From contig JAPDOI010000986.1 in assembly GCA_029168955.1 (NCBI GenBank), positions 62,001 to 126,000 on the forward strand: 64,000 nt of DNA. Direction: 5' to 3'. Positions 1 to 45,565 of the stretch are shown here, one piece after another. How positions within the stretch are numbered: position 1 is the stretch's first letter; the number at the start of each line of letters is the position of its first letter. This DNA is from Aplectana chamaeleonis (lineage: Eukaryota; Nematoda; Chromadorea; Rhabditida; Cosmocercidae). The translations under genes and the position numbers were made by a program. The notes beneath the pieces were generated by a model, which worked only from the letters and a program-made list of their open reading frames with translations, ran no database searches and was not told where the DNA came from.

Positions 1-260
1 CATCATGGTAGCAGAGGATAATGCTGAAATTAATTACTAAGAAGCAGAACGAAATTAGTTATAGTCTACAGCAATGGAAGTAGGACCTGGTGAGGTTGGC
101 GGACTCGTCCCAACATACGGTAGTTTGTTAGTGGTATCACCATTTTCCTGAAACAGCGTGATAGATCGGTTAGTCTCGTGTTTCTCACCGATATGACTAC
201 ATCTGTGGAAGCAATGAAAACAGGTGAAAATGAAAAAAGAAGAAAAATGTATTTTTTATT

Positions 261-402
261 GTCGATCACTGGTTGAGAGATAGCCGCGGCGCAGCGATAT
301 AACGTGATATCACTTTGTCGATGTTCATTACGATCATTACTCCTCGCTTGCGTGCGTGCCACGTGTGTTCGACGCTAAGCGATCTCTCGACCAGTGATTG
401 AT
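261..402. repeat. Short hairpin repeat
   Basis: Arms near 262-286 and 377-402 are inverted copies of one sequence around ATCACTGGT and GAGAGAT. The spacer of about 90 bp carries no convincing coding sequence. This looks like a small non-autonomous inverted-repeat element. Flanking target duplications were not resolved, so the family is unknown. Confidence 0.6.
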
Positions 403-437
403 CATATATTTGGTGGCTCAGTTTCCTCAAGAAAAAC

Positions 438-546
438 GGTTAAATTAAACTGCGGCAGGCGCGGCTGTTTAAATTCAGCGACCGACTGGTAATTACCAGC
501 CGCTGGTGAGATTTAAACCGCCGCGCAAGCCGCGGTTTGAATTGAA
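438..546. repeat. Palindromic GC-rich hairpin
   Basis: The stretch folds on itself around ACTGGTAATTACCAG near 486-500. The outer arms are GCGGCTGTTTAAAT-like and ATTTAAACCGCCGCG-like. It resembles the other 110-130 bp hairpins of this window (33.06, 37.09 kb) in size and in its GC-rich inner stem, but its sequence differs. Confidence 0.5.
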
Positions 547-551
547 AGGTT

Positions 552-2252
552 TTTTTCCTTGGAGGAAACAGGCCACGGACTCTAACTTACATAGACTATA
601 TGGATTAATAGAGAGAATGATGAAATGTCGTTGCTGCTGTCGCCATCTTTGGCGGAACGGGTGTCACACGCGGAGTGCGGCGTCAGGGTCGTAAAATGTT
701 CAAAAAAATTGTAAACGTGAAAATTCGAGGGGGCAGGGTGGTGAGAATTTTGGAGCGAAATCAGATTTTATTAAACTATCGGTAAGCCGAAATTGGGTAG
801 CAATAGTTGTCTCTGCTAGGAAAAGATTTCAGCCCGAGAACAGCTGTATCTGCGGAGGCCGTCATGAAATCCGCGTGTAAAATGGAACATTTCTTTTTCC
901 GCCTCAGTGATTATTTGATTTTGTAGGTTTTTTTGTGACAGTCAAATAAATACACATCAAAATAGCTCCCCTTTATCTAGGAGTTTAGGGATAGTTCTTC
1001 TGAGCTTTTCGTGTTTTTTCAGTTTTGATCTCTGGCTGATCGTAGCAATTTTTGGAAAATTTCACAAAATTTTTGTCAGCAGGGGTTGGCGAAAAATTGG
1101 CGCAGCGGGCTGCCCAATTCTGGTTATATTTACCGATTTGATTTGATTCTGCTGCGCGGAAGATTCGGAGTGCGAGCGACAAGCAACAAAACGAATATGA
1201 AAACGGCAGTTTAAAGAAGAAGACCAACGGCCAACGTTAGAGAAAAACGGGTAAACTGGACTGCAAGGCACATACAAATGCACAGGGTTGAGTGTGTCCC
1301 TGTGAGCGGACCGTTCGGACTGCGGTTTCCTACCCTCTACAGAGCCTGCTAGATGGTAGTGCGGCCCCCAGACCCATAGGTGATTAAGCACCACAGAGCG
1401 TTTCAAAGTCTATAATCTGGATAAGAGTAAAATTATTTAATAACAGGTTTTTGGGTCATACTCTTTCAAAAATACCACACACCTGAATTTATTTGCTACT
1501 TCTTAATCGTTTCTTAATTGTAGAAAAATTATTTCCGGATAGCGGTAGCCTGCGGCCTCCAATCTGCTCTGTGAGGCCAAGGCTGCGACCCCCTCTCACC
1601 CACTCTGTAGACCGTTACTGCGTGGGCTTAAACATGCAACCGCACTATCAAGGATTGGAGAAACCCAATGTCAAGCGGGGTTTCGAAATTCCGCAACGGG
1701 GGGTCGCAAAATTTTTGATCCGAAAAAGAAGATTGGGGGGGTTTCAAAAACTTCTACCCAAAAATGAAAGTCAGGGAAGATCGCAAAAATGTTGGATCAA
1801 GAATAAAATTTATGAAGACATCTCTCGAAAATTCTCGATATTTTAGGTCACCAAAGGGAAGCGATCATGCCATCTCTCAGGTTTTAGACGTCTGAGCCTG
1901 ACCCCGGAACGAATGTTCGGCTTCTGACAGTCGTAGTAATCAAATATATTGATTATTTTGGTTTTCCGAACGACCCGAATATCTAAAAGCCGTAGACACC
2001 GATTTAATTGATAAGTCGTGCCTCGAAGGGGTCGCAAAAATTATGGATTCTGGAAAGCGAAATTTGATGAAATGGGGTGGGGTTGTCTGATTTCGAAAAA
2101 TTACGCAATGCCCCACTTGACCCTGTGAGAACTTATAAACATTGCTTTTGGGATAACAGACATGAACTCTTAATGAAAGTTCAGTATTTGGAATACATGT
2201 TGTCAGCAACGTCTCATTTAGATAATTCATCTCTTACTGTGCATCTCTTAGC
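552..2252. other. Non-coding, no gene recognised
   Basis: Only short open frames without recognisable domains occur here. G-rich tracts followed by TCGCAAAATTTTT-like runs near 1690-1780 resemble the interior of the hAT-like element at 20.9-21.9 kb, so part of the stretch is probably an old copy of that element. The missing 5' exons of xrn-2 were searched for here and not found. Confidence 0.4.
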
Positions 2253-2466
2253 TCTAATTCCTGGTCCGCAATCGCGTCTCGACACGCCTTTGCAGCCGCC
2301 GATCTGTTGACTCTAGGTATGTTTCGGAATCTAAAAACTAAAAAATTGCAGAAAACTGTATAAAAAGCAATATCTAGTCGGCTTTCGCGCTGGAAACTAG
2401 ACCGACCCGAGCGCGTGCGGCCGAAAGCGTGTCGAGACGCACCATTGCGGACCGGAATTTAGCCCA
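2253..2466. repeat. Inverted-repeat (MITE-like) element
   Basis: The left arm, about 2255-2290, contains GGTCCGCAATCGCGTCTCG. The right arm, about 2430-2466, contains CGAGACGCACCATTGCGGACC, shown here only in part as CGAGACGC and TTGCGGACC. The arms are about 35 bp and nearly perfect. The spacer carries no coding sequence. Confidence 0.65.
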
Positions 2467-2876
2467 GAGAGGCACAGTGCACATTCTATTTCGCCTGTTT
2501 TGTGTACAATCTTATTCTAGAGTATGTGTTGTTTGGTCCTTTTTCGTTTTGTCCAGGTGACCTGCCGTGTAGGGTTTGTAAACAAAAAACAAATGTATTA
2601 TCTGGAAACAAGCTGTAACGTTGTCATTCCGTTCTGGCTTCTCCTTAAAATCTTCCAGTGCTACAAACGCATCACCAACAACAACAACATCCAATCAACG
2701 TCATCAAATCAGATATTCTATTGTCTGCGCGCCTCTGTCGCTGTTTTTTCTCAGCGTTTGAAGTGAAGTCTAATAAGTCTTTTTCGGCTACTCGAGCACG
2801 GTTTCCGACTGTGAGTACTAGCTCAGAAATGAGAATGAGAGTCAAAAAGGAATGGTCTGCATTAAGGCACTAATTT

Positions 2877-36023
<33,147 letters not shown>

Positions 36024-37086
36024 ATACCGTGCTTGTTTTTAGTTAGAAATCTACAAGCGTTCATGGTTATTTTTGTGATCTTATATGATCTTTTTGTAAG
36101 GTTCAACTACTCAGGATTATTCCATTCCTGACTAATTGTATAGAGCATTTTCACTCTCCTCCTTTGCGTGTTGTGGAGCGTTAGTGAACCTTTTTCCTCC
36201 GAGGGGTGCAACCAGTTTCATTCCCTAGTCAGCAGCTGGAACATGGATTGTAGTTTCTGGAGACTGGTTCGGTGTGAAATGTGGTCGACAAGCAGATTGA
36301 GTCGTTGAACATCCTTTCAGTACTGCTCTATGGATATCATTTTGTTGAGTGATGTGTTTTGTTAATTGAAGTTGTACTTGTTGAAAACGTTTATTTTCTC
36401 TACCTGTCGACTTTGATATACCGCGAGGCGCAGGAATAAGTTTTTTTTAGGTATAGTATCTGTCGAGAAAGGGTGTGAGAAACTGTCCCAATTCCATATA
36501 GTATTTCCGTTGAACTGGCACATTGCTCAATGAAACCTCTGAAAGCCTAGCTTGCTCTGATGGGTCCGGGCCAGGGATGTGCGTAATTTCGTCTAACGAT
36601 TTACGGTGTTTTTTGGCCTCGTAATTACGGTTTACGATTTGCGGCGTTTTGGACCGTAAATCGTTAATAGAAATACATGCACTGAAAGTAAATTACAAGG
36701 CATCTCCAGCTGACCTGCTCTATTCCCACTTTGCGTATGCTGTTTTTGGTCAGGAGATGGGACCAGCTCCGACGTTTGACTACAGCACGATCCGAATGTC
36801 AACCTTTAACTAACGTGACTCTACCACTACAGCGCGGGACACACGAACAGATTTGAAGGCGCTGGATATCAGATTCGCGTTGCGCGCGTCTCACTAGCTC
36901 CCGTCTACGACGCAATGAAGTCTAAGAGTACTATTCACGAGGGAGTTCGCTTTTCAGAATTTTTATTGAGAGCAACTGTCCCGATTCTCAGAGCTAGATT
37001 AGCGTAAAAACGAGCGAAGCGGCCCATTTAAGCCAAAAATGGCTTCGAAAAGTGCTCTTGGTCGGCATTTGAGAAGGCTAGGGGGC
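36024..37086. other. xrn-2 3' untranslated / downstream region, no gene
   Basis: T-rich sequence follows the stop codon. No canonical AATAAA is seen in the first 500 bases; AATGAA at 36528-36533 is a possible weak signal. From about 36570 the words GTAATTTCGTCTAACGATTTACGG suggest a further repeat (quoted in part: CTAACGATTTACGG). Confidence 0.45.
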
Positions 37087-37211
37087 TGAGCAGAGTGCCA
37101 TCAGGGAGCGGAGCGACCTAATAGTGGGCTGCCGTATTGACAGATCGCCGCGATCTATCAATACGGCAGCCCACCATAAGGTCGCGCCGCGCCGTGATGG
37201 CACTCTGCTCA
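37087..37211. repeat. Near-perfect hairpin MITE, 125 bp
   Basis: TGAGCAGAGTGCCATCA at the left and TGATGGCACTCTGCTCA at the right are exact inverse copies. The inner arms GGGCTGCCGTATTGA / TCAATACGGCAGCCC also pair, leaving a tiny loop around GCCGCG. A related copy lies at 17868-18003. Confidence 0.9.
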
Positions 37212-38053
37212 GGAGCGTTCATTACTTCCCTTCAAAGTTTGGAGCGCTGAAACGCTTTCTTTGCTTAATTTGTCTTCGTCCGCAACAAGCGGACATTTAG
37301 AAAAGGGTCTCACAATGTGAGGGTTTTATGGGCGCTTTCGCTATATTCCTTAAAGCAGTGTTACGATAAGTAAGTTGCCCGTTGGACTTGCCTATTCATT
37401 GGACCACCCCACCCACTTCATGAAACAGCTGTCCTACGTTCGTTTCACCGGAGGCACAATTGCCGAATTTTCGCATATTCTTTATCGCGAACTATTTTAT
37501 AACATCCCAGCATGTGCTTTGGTCTTAGACAACATCGAAAACTACAATACGGTTTTTTGTCTTGGACACTGTTTTTAGAGGCAGCGTCCGCGCTGAAACC
37601 ACATTTGGTTTTTTTCTTCTCAATCCAATGCCTGAGCCAACTGAAGATAGCTCTCAGAGCTTGAGACCTCAATTTACGTATAATAAAATAGCACCGTGGA
37701 AACTACTGTGTCCGCAAGGCTGTGATCTTGCACGAGGAACAGAAGCGGCACGACTTAAAGGTCGAAAATCAAGACTTTATTTCGAGAGATCCTCGCATTC
37801 AAACATGTGTATTGGAACCCTTTTATTTTGAGAGAGCTTTTGACTGTAGAAAGGCGAAAAATTGATCAACTTAAAGGAGCTAAATCATTTTAGACATTCG
37901 ATTTTCCTGCTTAAATTCTCCGGGATTGTTGAACGAGTTTTTCCCCGGAATTTGAGTGTTTGGGTGGTCTGTTTGCTACATATCGCAACCTCGTGGGCCT
38001 AATTGCGCAAAATAGTGAAGCATTGGATGCTGTTTTTTCTCGCGTACGCCGCC
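37212..38053. other. No gene recognised
   Basis: Open frames of 67-89 codons near 37375-37830 have no recognisable domain and no splice-supported partner. The stretch may contain old repeat sequence. Confidence 0.4.
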
Positions 38054-38057
38054 TTAA

Positions 38058-38520
38058 AGGCAGTGTTCACGAAGGAAAAGTTTCCCCTTTTTTTGGTTAA
38101 AACGTAAGCTTTGGGTCCCTATAAGAAGATTAAGAACGAAAGTGCGAAGAAAAACGGCCGGTAAGTGGGTGAAAATCTCGTGTGCCAGCCGACCCATTGG
38201 GCCACTCCGCCCACGTCCTATAACAGTTCCCCTGAATTTGTGGTTAAATGAGCGATGGTTTCCGATCAAAAGCCCCGTTCTTCCCTTCATTCTCAACGTC
38301 TCTCTTTACTCAGGTTAGCTCGCACACATCGGCTGCGAAAAACGGGAGTTACAAGCCTCGGACAACTCGTCCGCAATTTTCCCTTGCTAAATTTTGAGGG
38401 GCCATAACTCCGTTTCCAGGGGGTCTTGTACTATTCCAGGGACATCATTGGAATCAGCATGGGACCGTCTTCAAGATAGGCGGAAAAACAGAAAAACGAC
38501 TCTTATCGTGAACACTGCCT
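38058..38520. mobile_element. TTAA-flanked MITE (family 1), intact, 463 bp
   Basis: AGGCAGTGTTCACGA at the left and TCGTGAACACTGCCT at the right are exact inverted repeats inside TTAA at 38054-38057 and 38521-38524. It has no coding potential. This is the reference copy for the longer, insertion-rich relative at 8205-8689 and for a fragment at 46.15-46.27 kb. Confidence 0.93.
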
Positions 38521-38593
38521 TTAACTATGGGGACCAAACTACACAAAGCCACAACAATTTGGAAGCGGGTTTTTAGGCGTACGTTGCCTTTAA

Positions 38594-38790
38594 AGGCAAA
38601 GTACACCCTCAGATATGAATTTTGAGATTTTCGTGTAATTGTGTAGAAGATTCCTCCTGTATAACGCGTGCGAAATGCGAGATCTCAATTCCTCCAAATA
38701 AGCGAGATATAAGCGACCACCACGGGCCCGACCCCCTCCAGTCACCACCAAAGGTCCGGCCCCCTTCCTGATTTTCGATCTCAATAGTGG
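38594..38790. repeat. Truncated TTAA MITE (family 2)
   Basis: After TTAA at 38590-38593, AGGCAAAGTACACCCTCAGA continues as the inverse of the right end of the element at 21201-21655 (shared ATATGAATTTTGAGATTTTC and AAGCGAGATATAAGCGACC). The far terminus was not found. Confidence 0.75.
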
Positions 38791-39204
38791 CTAGATGGAT
38801 GGACGATTTTCAACCGAGTCGTCGTTCTTCACTCCCTTTCCGATCTATCTCCTCATCCTGTTTTGCTCTCGTGCCGCGACTGCGAATCAAGAGGAATACA
38901 GGCCTGAGACGGCTCGTCCACCAAATGTTTGCCTTAAAAATACAGGGTCAGGGTTGGTCATGGCAAAAAAAACAGAGATAAGGAGATATTGACAAGCTAG
39001 GCACGATACTTCAACCGGCTCAAGATGAGAGAGCTAGGCTATACATTCACTCGGTGATATTTACCATTATTCATAAGCGTTAACTGACACGGAATCGGTG
39101 GTGTATACAGATGTGATTCTCCGCTTCGCTGTTACGGAGGCGTGGGATCATCACCTAGTTTTAACTCATTCTTGCTTTAGTTGCGTCCTTGAAGGCACAG
39201 GACA

Positions 39205-39330
39205 CTATACAAGTTCCAAATGAAATTGGTTTCGAATATCCGATTTTCGACTGTAGTCGGATATCGCACTTTTTCAAATATTCGACTTTCCGAATAAAAA
39301 AAAACTTTTTCATCCGACTATGAAAAACAT
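39205..39330 (-). repeat. Fragment of the 43-bp repeat element
   Basis: GACTGTAGTCGGATATCGCA and TTTTTCAAATATTCGACTTT are the inverse of one unit. TTTTTCATCCGACTATGAAA matches the unit-flanking part of the 31 kb copy. Only one unit is present. Confidence 0.75.
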
Positions 39331-39439
39331 TCAAGTGCAAATAACCGTTTTTTAACATGAAAACACATAGATTTCTTGCTCATCCTCTAGCGGGAGTTGG
39401 TGGCAGCTTGAAATATCGCTTTTGCAACTAAATTAATCT

Positions 39440-42400
39440 GCAATGGCTTATTGGCGGACGTTTAGGCGTAGCTTATATTTGCCATGGTCTCGTGGTAAGA
39501 CCTTATAATTGGCGGAGTTTCCGGAGCAATATACAGTGTGTGTGTGTGTTATTTTTCTCTGATATATCCTCCAGTTTAGATGTGAAAAAGGCAGTCCTCA
39601 ATGTATACGTTCGCCGATCAGTCAGATTGGTCCGATTTGCTTGAAAAGAAATTCAGTTAATTCTACATGTAACCTTGTTTTTGAAGTAGATTCTTACGGT
39701 AGAAAGCCTATTACATTTTGATTTGCTTTGAAATTTCACATATTCAGAATTCTACTACCGTACAGGCAAGTGCCTCCATAGTTTGGGAACAGTGTAAGAA
39801 GATAGAAGTGTCAAAAAAGTTGCTAAAATTAAATACTGCGGGGTAATCTGTTCTCTGCCAACGGGTCGGATGCCTCACACGAAAACCGGAGATGGCCAGG
39901 GTTTTGGATTCATCTAGTCTAATTTTGACGCGAGAATTTACTTAAACTACGGAACATTTAGCCCCAGTTGGTGAAATTTTAGCTGCGTCACCCTTACAAA
40001 TTACGGAAATTTACGCAGCATCACCCGCATAAACTACGTGAATTTTCGCCGCGAATGTGAAAAAAGGTGGAAGATTCTATCCTTCATCGATCAACCCTGT
40101 CCTGAACCGTAGTATAGGGTGATCCCAACTGCGGCCGACCGCATTGCCGTTTCTTTCCACGGCCTGGGGCATCCCCGTGGTCGAAATTATACTTGCCAGG
40201 GTCTTCCATAGAGCGGCTCGGGGCCACCCACCACGACCAGCCATAAGGGGTCTGCAGAGTTGCAGCGGATGGCGAGTGGTCGCCGAGCGTCGGCCTTGAC
40301 GCGGCGACAAATTTGTTCGAACATTATCGTCGCCGCGTCGGTTGCTGCTCGCTAGCATTGACGCACGGCTGTCGCGGCCAGAGCTGGGCAAGCGTCCCGG
40401 TTAACCTTAGGGGTGCATATTAGACGTTGCAGAGAGGGCAAAAGGGGGTGCCTAAACCGAACACCAAAAAAAAGAACGAAGTGCATGTTCTGTCGAATTT
40501 CAGGAAAAAAATAATACGCACTATTCTTCTGATTTGTCATATCTTCTTCCCCGCTTTTTGAGTCGAACACTAAAAGAATTCAAATTATTGATAGAGATGC
40601 AGGTTGTGTTCGCAATAATTCATAGTTGCTGTCGAAGTTTGTTTCGATGAAGGAGTAAACACTACTCCGTTATCTTGTAGCAAGTAAGGATTGATGTGGT
40701 GTCATGTTTCTTTGGTGCAACGTTCATTGATTACGCGGGTGGCTACCGATTCGAGGCAAAGATATAATACAAAGACAGCGCCCAGGAAAACTATCATTCA
40801 AGTTCAAAAAAGATTAGCGAACTGATGTATAGCCTATGTCGCTCATTTTGAGCCGGTCGAAGCAAGGCTTATCGGGCTTATCATGTCAAAATCTTCTTAT
40901 CACTATTATACTTTGCCATGACCGACCGCTCCGCTGCTTACTCTGCCCGGACTCATCCGAGCAGGCTAGGATTTATTTCGACAGTTTAAAAGTACAGGTA
41001 GCACAGTCAGCATCACAACTAGTCAATAAATTTTAATTCATGAGAATGTGACTTATGAAGAGAGCCAACTGTAAAAATTGAAGACTGCAAGTTACTATGA
41101 AAGAAGCGAGTGACCGTGTCCTCCTCATTGAGAAGTACCCTGTACATAAAAACCCGAGTTTTATCCACCTTGAATGCCGCAATCTCTCATAGACTAGGCT
41201 AGCCGTGCGATATGGTGTTTGTCCGCAGCTACCCAACGCGCACTGGAGTGGACGCGCACTTAATATTGATTGAAAAATGTATTTTATTACAGAACGGGGC
41301 GGAGAAAATGATTGAAACTGGAGCGAATGAAAGGAGGCAGAAATAGGATTTTTTCAATGTATCCATTATAGAAATTTAATGTAAACAAACTAAGTTGGAG
41401 CGGAGTGAATTTTTTGGACGTGATAAGGTTCATTCAAATGAACCTAGTTGATTAAAAACACCAATAAATATGAGAACTAAGAGCATTGCGAGAAAGAGGA
41501 GAATCTGGCAAACATTTTAATAGCAATAGGTTTGATATTCAATGTGATTTAAGGACCTTAAAACTCGTCCCGGTGTTGTCACGGTTTTCGGGGTAAAACC
41601 GGGACGAGATCTAAGATCCTTAAATAACATTAAAAACCGATCCCATTGATGCTAAAATGTTTGCCAGATTCTCCTCTTTCTCATAATATCCCTTGCTCTC
41701 AGTTTAATGCTAGTTTTGATCAACTATGTTCGTTTGAATGAACCTTATCACGGCTAAATATTTACACCCGCTCTAACTTTGTTTATTTACATTAAATTTC
41801 TAAAATGAGTGCATCCAGAATAGACTGCCTTTACCATCTTCCATTTCCTTCAGTTTCAATCCTTTTCTTCTCCCCGTTCTGTAATGAAATACATTTTTTA
41901 TTTATATTGTGCGCGCGTCCATCCCTGTGTGCGCTGTGTAGCTGCGTACAAACACCGTATCGCACGGCAAGCCGATTTTTTCAGGGATTGCGGCATTCTA
42001 GGAGGGTAAAACTCGGGTTTTCTACTCCCTACACATCACATGAATCCTAACATGGTTCAACAACACAAAATAGTTCTGATTTCCACATCAGAACAATCAA
42101 ACACAGATTAACTAATCCTTCATAGGTTTATGAAAACATTCGACAGGAAACATTGATTATCGCAGTATTAGTACTTCTGTTGTTGGAAATTGTTCGATTG
42201 TTTTGTATTGAAAAATGTCTTATCTTTTGTCATATGTTACCGTCTTACTAACAAATTTTCCTCATGGCGTTGTTTTGAAGTTCAGAAATTACACTACTTT
42301 TTGTTGCCATTTTCGGAATTTTCTTTATTCAGTGCTTTTTCATACTCTGGTTTTTCAAAATAAGGAAGTCAAGATCATGGCTGTTGTGCTCCACTTCTCG

Positions 42401-42775
42401 GAAAACAGCCGATTTCGATTCCCCATAGGGGGGTGCCTGAAAATTACCGAGCTAAGGGGGGTGCATATTCAGAATCGCCATGCCGGGACGTGTGCCCAGC
42501 CCTGGTCGCGGCTTCAATCTGCGGCCGAAAATAATCTAAATTGCATCATTCTGCGCTGTTCGTCGCTGGCAACGCCGCGACTTGAACCCTGCAGACCCCT
42601 ATAGAGTGTCGAGAATTCGATCCGTGAGATGAGTGGACCAACACTGTACAAAAAGCGTCCCTGCGTTCAAGTAGCCAGCGCGGGTTGAGATCGCTGTTCA
42701 ACACAGGCTGTCGCTAAGCCCGCAAATTCTCACAACAGTTAAGACGAAAATTCACGGGCTTAGCGACAGCGAGAT
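39440..42775. repeat. Dispersed repeat R, right copy (inverted), interrupted by a hAT-like element
   Basis: The host parts are 39440-40378 and 42505-42775. They match, in inverse order and strand, the left copy at 20.84-22.54 and 27.09-27.6 kb. Here the gypsy and 20.9 kb hAT-like insertions are absent, giving empty-site sequence (GTAA at 39669-39672; AATTCACGGGCTTAGCGACA near 42749). It ends near CTGTCGCTAAGCCCG-type palindromes. Confidence 0.78.
40379..42504. mobile_element. Non-autonomous hAT-like element, uninterrupted, 2,126 bp
   Basis: CAGAGCTGGGCAAGCGTCCC at the left and GGGACGTGTGCCCAGCCCTG at the right are inverted termini. GTCGCGGC at 40371-40378 and 42505-42512 is an exact 8-bp target duplication. 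The interior has a palindromic centre near 41575-41615 (CTCGTCCCGG). It carries no transposase. It is the unfilled counterpart of 10764-16298; the site matching the RTE target is AAAAACACCAAT at 41454-41465. Confidence 0.92.
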
Positions 42776-42862
42776 CAGAGTCGCTAATTTAGCCTATGTT
42801 TTACGAAGAAATTCCATAGAAGTTGCACCCTTGCACCTTTGGCGCAAGAATATGCGGGTTTT

Positions 42863-43265
42863 ACTCTGAGAGTTTTAGCCGAGAAATAGCCCAGAAATAG
42901 GACACCAGGCTCCGCTGCGGCTCCTGATGGGCTAATTCGCGGCTATTTCTCGGCTTTTCACGAAAAGGACAAGAAATAGCCGAGAAATAACGAGAAGTGA
43001 CCAAAAATAACCAAGACGCAGCCGTTGCCGGCTCGCCGAGCCGCTGGGCGAGGCCTCCAGAGGCTGAGCGAGGTCCAAGTACCTCAAACTTGAGTAATTG
43101 GACCGACGGAGGTGTTGACGTCTGAATCATTCCTCTTGGATGCGTCGTATATGTACTTGCCTGGAGAGCATTCTTTTTTGGCTATTTCGCGGCAAGCACT
43201 ATTTGGCGGCTATTACGCGGCAAGCAGACATTTCGCGGCTATTTCTCGGCCAAAACTCTGAGAGT
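42863..43265. repeat. Inverted-repeat element (ACTCTGAGAGTTTTAGCCG), 400 bp
   Basis: ACTCTGAGAGTTTTAGCCGA at the left and TCGGCCAAAACTCTGAGAGT at the right are inverted termini. The words CGGCTATTTCTCGG and GAGAAATAGCCGAG recur inside as sub-palindromes. It is non-coding. Confidence 0.75.
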
Positions 43266-43705
43266 AGCGAGTGTTGCTAAAACCCGAAAAAATCTCTCAA
43301 CGGATTGAGAGGCCATAACAGGCCGCTCCCTCGAAGGCATCTTGCTAACCATTGGCAGAGTTGTAAACTGATGAATTCCCAAGTTAACAATTAGACAGAC
43401 GCACAGAATGTGCCCACAATGATCCATCGGTTTAATTATCCGTATAGTTTGGAGCTGGACACGCATTGTAGGCGTCCAACAAATAGCAGAATTCTGTCTG
43501 CAACATCGATAAGTTTCCTAAAGAATCGCTCCCAACTGACTGAAACATACAACATTTTACCCAAGAGAAAATCTAATTAAATATTATGTTCATATGAATA
43601 ACTAAAATTGAATACAGAATTGCGTAACTAGCTAGCTCTCACCTCGATCCATGAACAACGACGATCGAGATGAAACAGGCCTTTCGGATGGGCATAATTT
43701 TTCTC

Positions 43706-45308
43706 CAGGGGTGGAATTCACGAACGACTAACCACCGCTAACCAACGCTTCTGGCTGAGATAGCCGTGGTTATCGCCACTGGAATGATTCACGACTATGG
43801 CTAACATAAACTATGGCTGCGTTAACTACAGCTAGCCAAACCACGGATGAGGACGTGGTTAGCACAGCGAAACCGTGGCTAGCGTAGCAGACGTCACAGA
43901 AAAACAATCCCAAGAAATGGAAAATACATTTTGAAGTTATGCAAGCGTCTTAGAAATGGGGAAGCACGGTATATTTCTCTGAAATGAACGACAGACTGGT
44001 ACTTAACTCTTCCTAACTCGAATTTGTGCTTTTTCAACTTAGAACTTCTTCGCTATTTTTTCGTGCTTCCCTTATTTTTTCGTACACCTTCATTCATAAG
44101 GAGCATCTTTCATCCCATGCGTTGTAATGTAGTTTTTTTAAATCAAGTCCAACTGTTTTTAGTTTTCGTTCTTCGCTCATGTTATGATGCTTTTCATGTG
44201 CTTTTGTAGTTTATCTCATATATAGAGGTGTACCTGTACTTTCTATGATAATTTTGAGCTCGACCAATTGCGTGTCAGGAGTGTATGGACGACAGCGAGT
44301 AATATAGAAGTGGTTAATCTACTTTTTCCATCTCAGCCCACGTCAGCTGATCGGGTCAGCTCTCTTTCTACTTCATTTTCTCTCATGTTTTTTAGTCTGT
44401 TCCCACTATTTTTTATGTTTAGTACGTATGATTTGTTTGCGAGTGCATACTTGTTTCAAGATTGAGTAAACGCGTGGAAAAATGAGGTGATCCCTTCAAA
44501 CATTTTCCTTTTGTGTTTTTTCTGTTATTTCCTACTCATTTCATGGTTTTTGTTGTTGACATTCTTCAACTCACTAATCACCTTTTCCGAGCATGGGCCT
44601 TGAATTAGTGTTTTCTGGATGGCTTCTCTCGCACAAAAACAAAACATGGCTATGGCCTATGTGAAACAAGCTAAATTAATTGTCAACCGCAGAAACAATG
44701 AAACGAGTAAAAAATGAAAGAAAAAACAAAATAGTGGAGTCTGCTCAAGTCACCTAACTTTTTCACCAATTTACCCACTACTGAAGCAAATATGCACTCG
44801 CATACAAATCATGCGTATTAAACACAAAATACAACAAATAATCATCGGTGGGAAACGACAAAAAACCTACGAGAAGAAATGAAATCGAATGAAAACTGAC
44901 CTGATCAGCTGATTTGGCCCAAAACGACCACATCTGTTCTAAATAAAAAGAACTACAAATAAAAAAAATTAGCAACTACTACATCGAGCTCGCTCTGGCC
45001 CACCCAGCTGCTTATTTCTGAAAAAAAAGAAACGAGCTCAATATTATCATGAAAAAACTTGTACACACCTATATTTCGAATAAATTACACGAACGCATGA
45101 AAAAAGTACACTTATACTTGGCAGACACCAGCGGAGAATGAACAATACAAAAACAATTAGACACACTTTAGGCGTCGCGGCCAGCCAACCACGCCACAGA
45201 AGGGCATGAGAATCGGTGGTTTCGCTGGCCAGTAGCTTGCTTGACCACGTGGTTGGGTGACCGAGAACGTAGCCATGGCTATGGTTTACGTTCGTTAATT
45301 CCACCCTA
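43706..45308. repeat. Long inverted-repeat (foldback-like) element, 1.6 kb
   Basis: The termini are CAGGGGTGGAATTCACGAACG-like at the left (quoted in part: GGGTGGAATTCACGAACG) and CGTTCGTTAATTCCACCC at the right. Further inverted matches inside (CAGCTGATCGGGTCAG at 44346 against CTGACCTGATCAGCTG at 44898; GTACGTATGATTTG against CAAATCATGCGTA) show arms of several hundred bp. Target duplications were not resolved. The CAGGG-type end suggests a hAT relationship (weak inference). Confidence 0.65.
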
Positions 45309-45339
45309 GGGGTATGATTGGCGTGCAGTTTTTTTTGTG

Positions 45340-45565
45340 GTTGGGTGGTGATTTCCGAATTTCCGATTATAGTCGGATTTTGAACTTCTCGAATATCCGG
45401 CTTTTTGAACATAGTTGGATATTGCACCTTTTCGAATATTCGACTTTTCGACTGTAGTCGGAAATCACACTTTTTCGAATATTTTCGAATAAAAAGTCGA
45501 CTTTTTTATCCGACTGAAACAGTCGGATACTCATCCGATTATTCGATACGGAACAAGTATACAGG
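45340..45565 (-). repeat. 43-bp family element, fourth copy, inverse
   Basis: The inverse of the 20.0 kb copy with fewer units. The right edge CGATACGGAACAAGTATAC matches the left edge GTATACTTGATCCGAATCG of that copy. The left edge TTTTTTTGTGGTTGGG corresponds to its right edge. Confidence 0.8.

Noticed and set aside
37375..37831. Two overlapping open frames (67 and 89 codons) as a small gene
   Set aside because: No domain, no start context or splice support, and the region lies among repeats; length is within chance.
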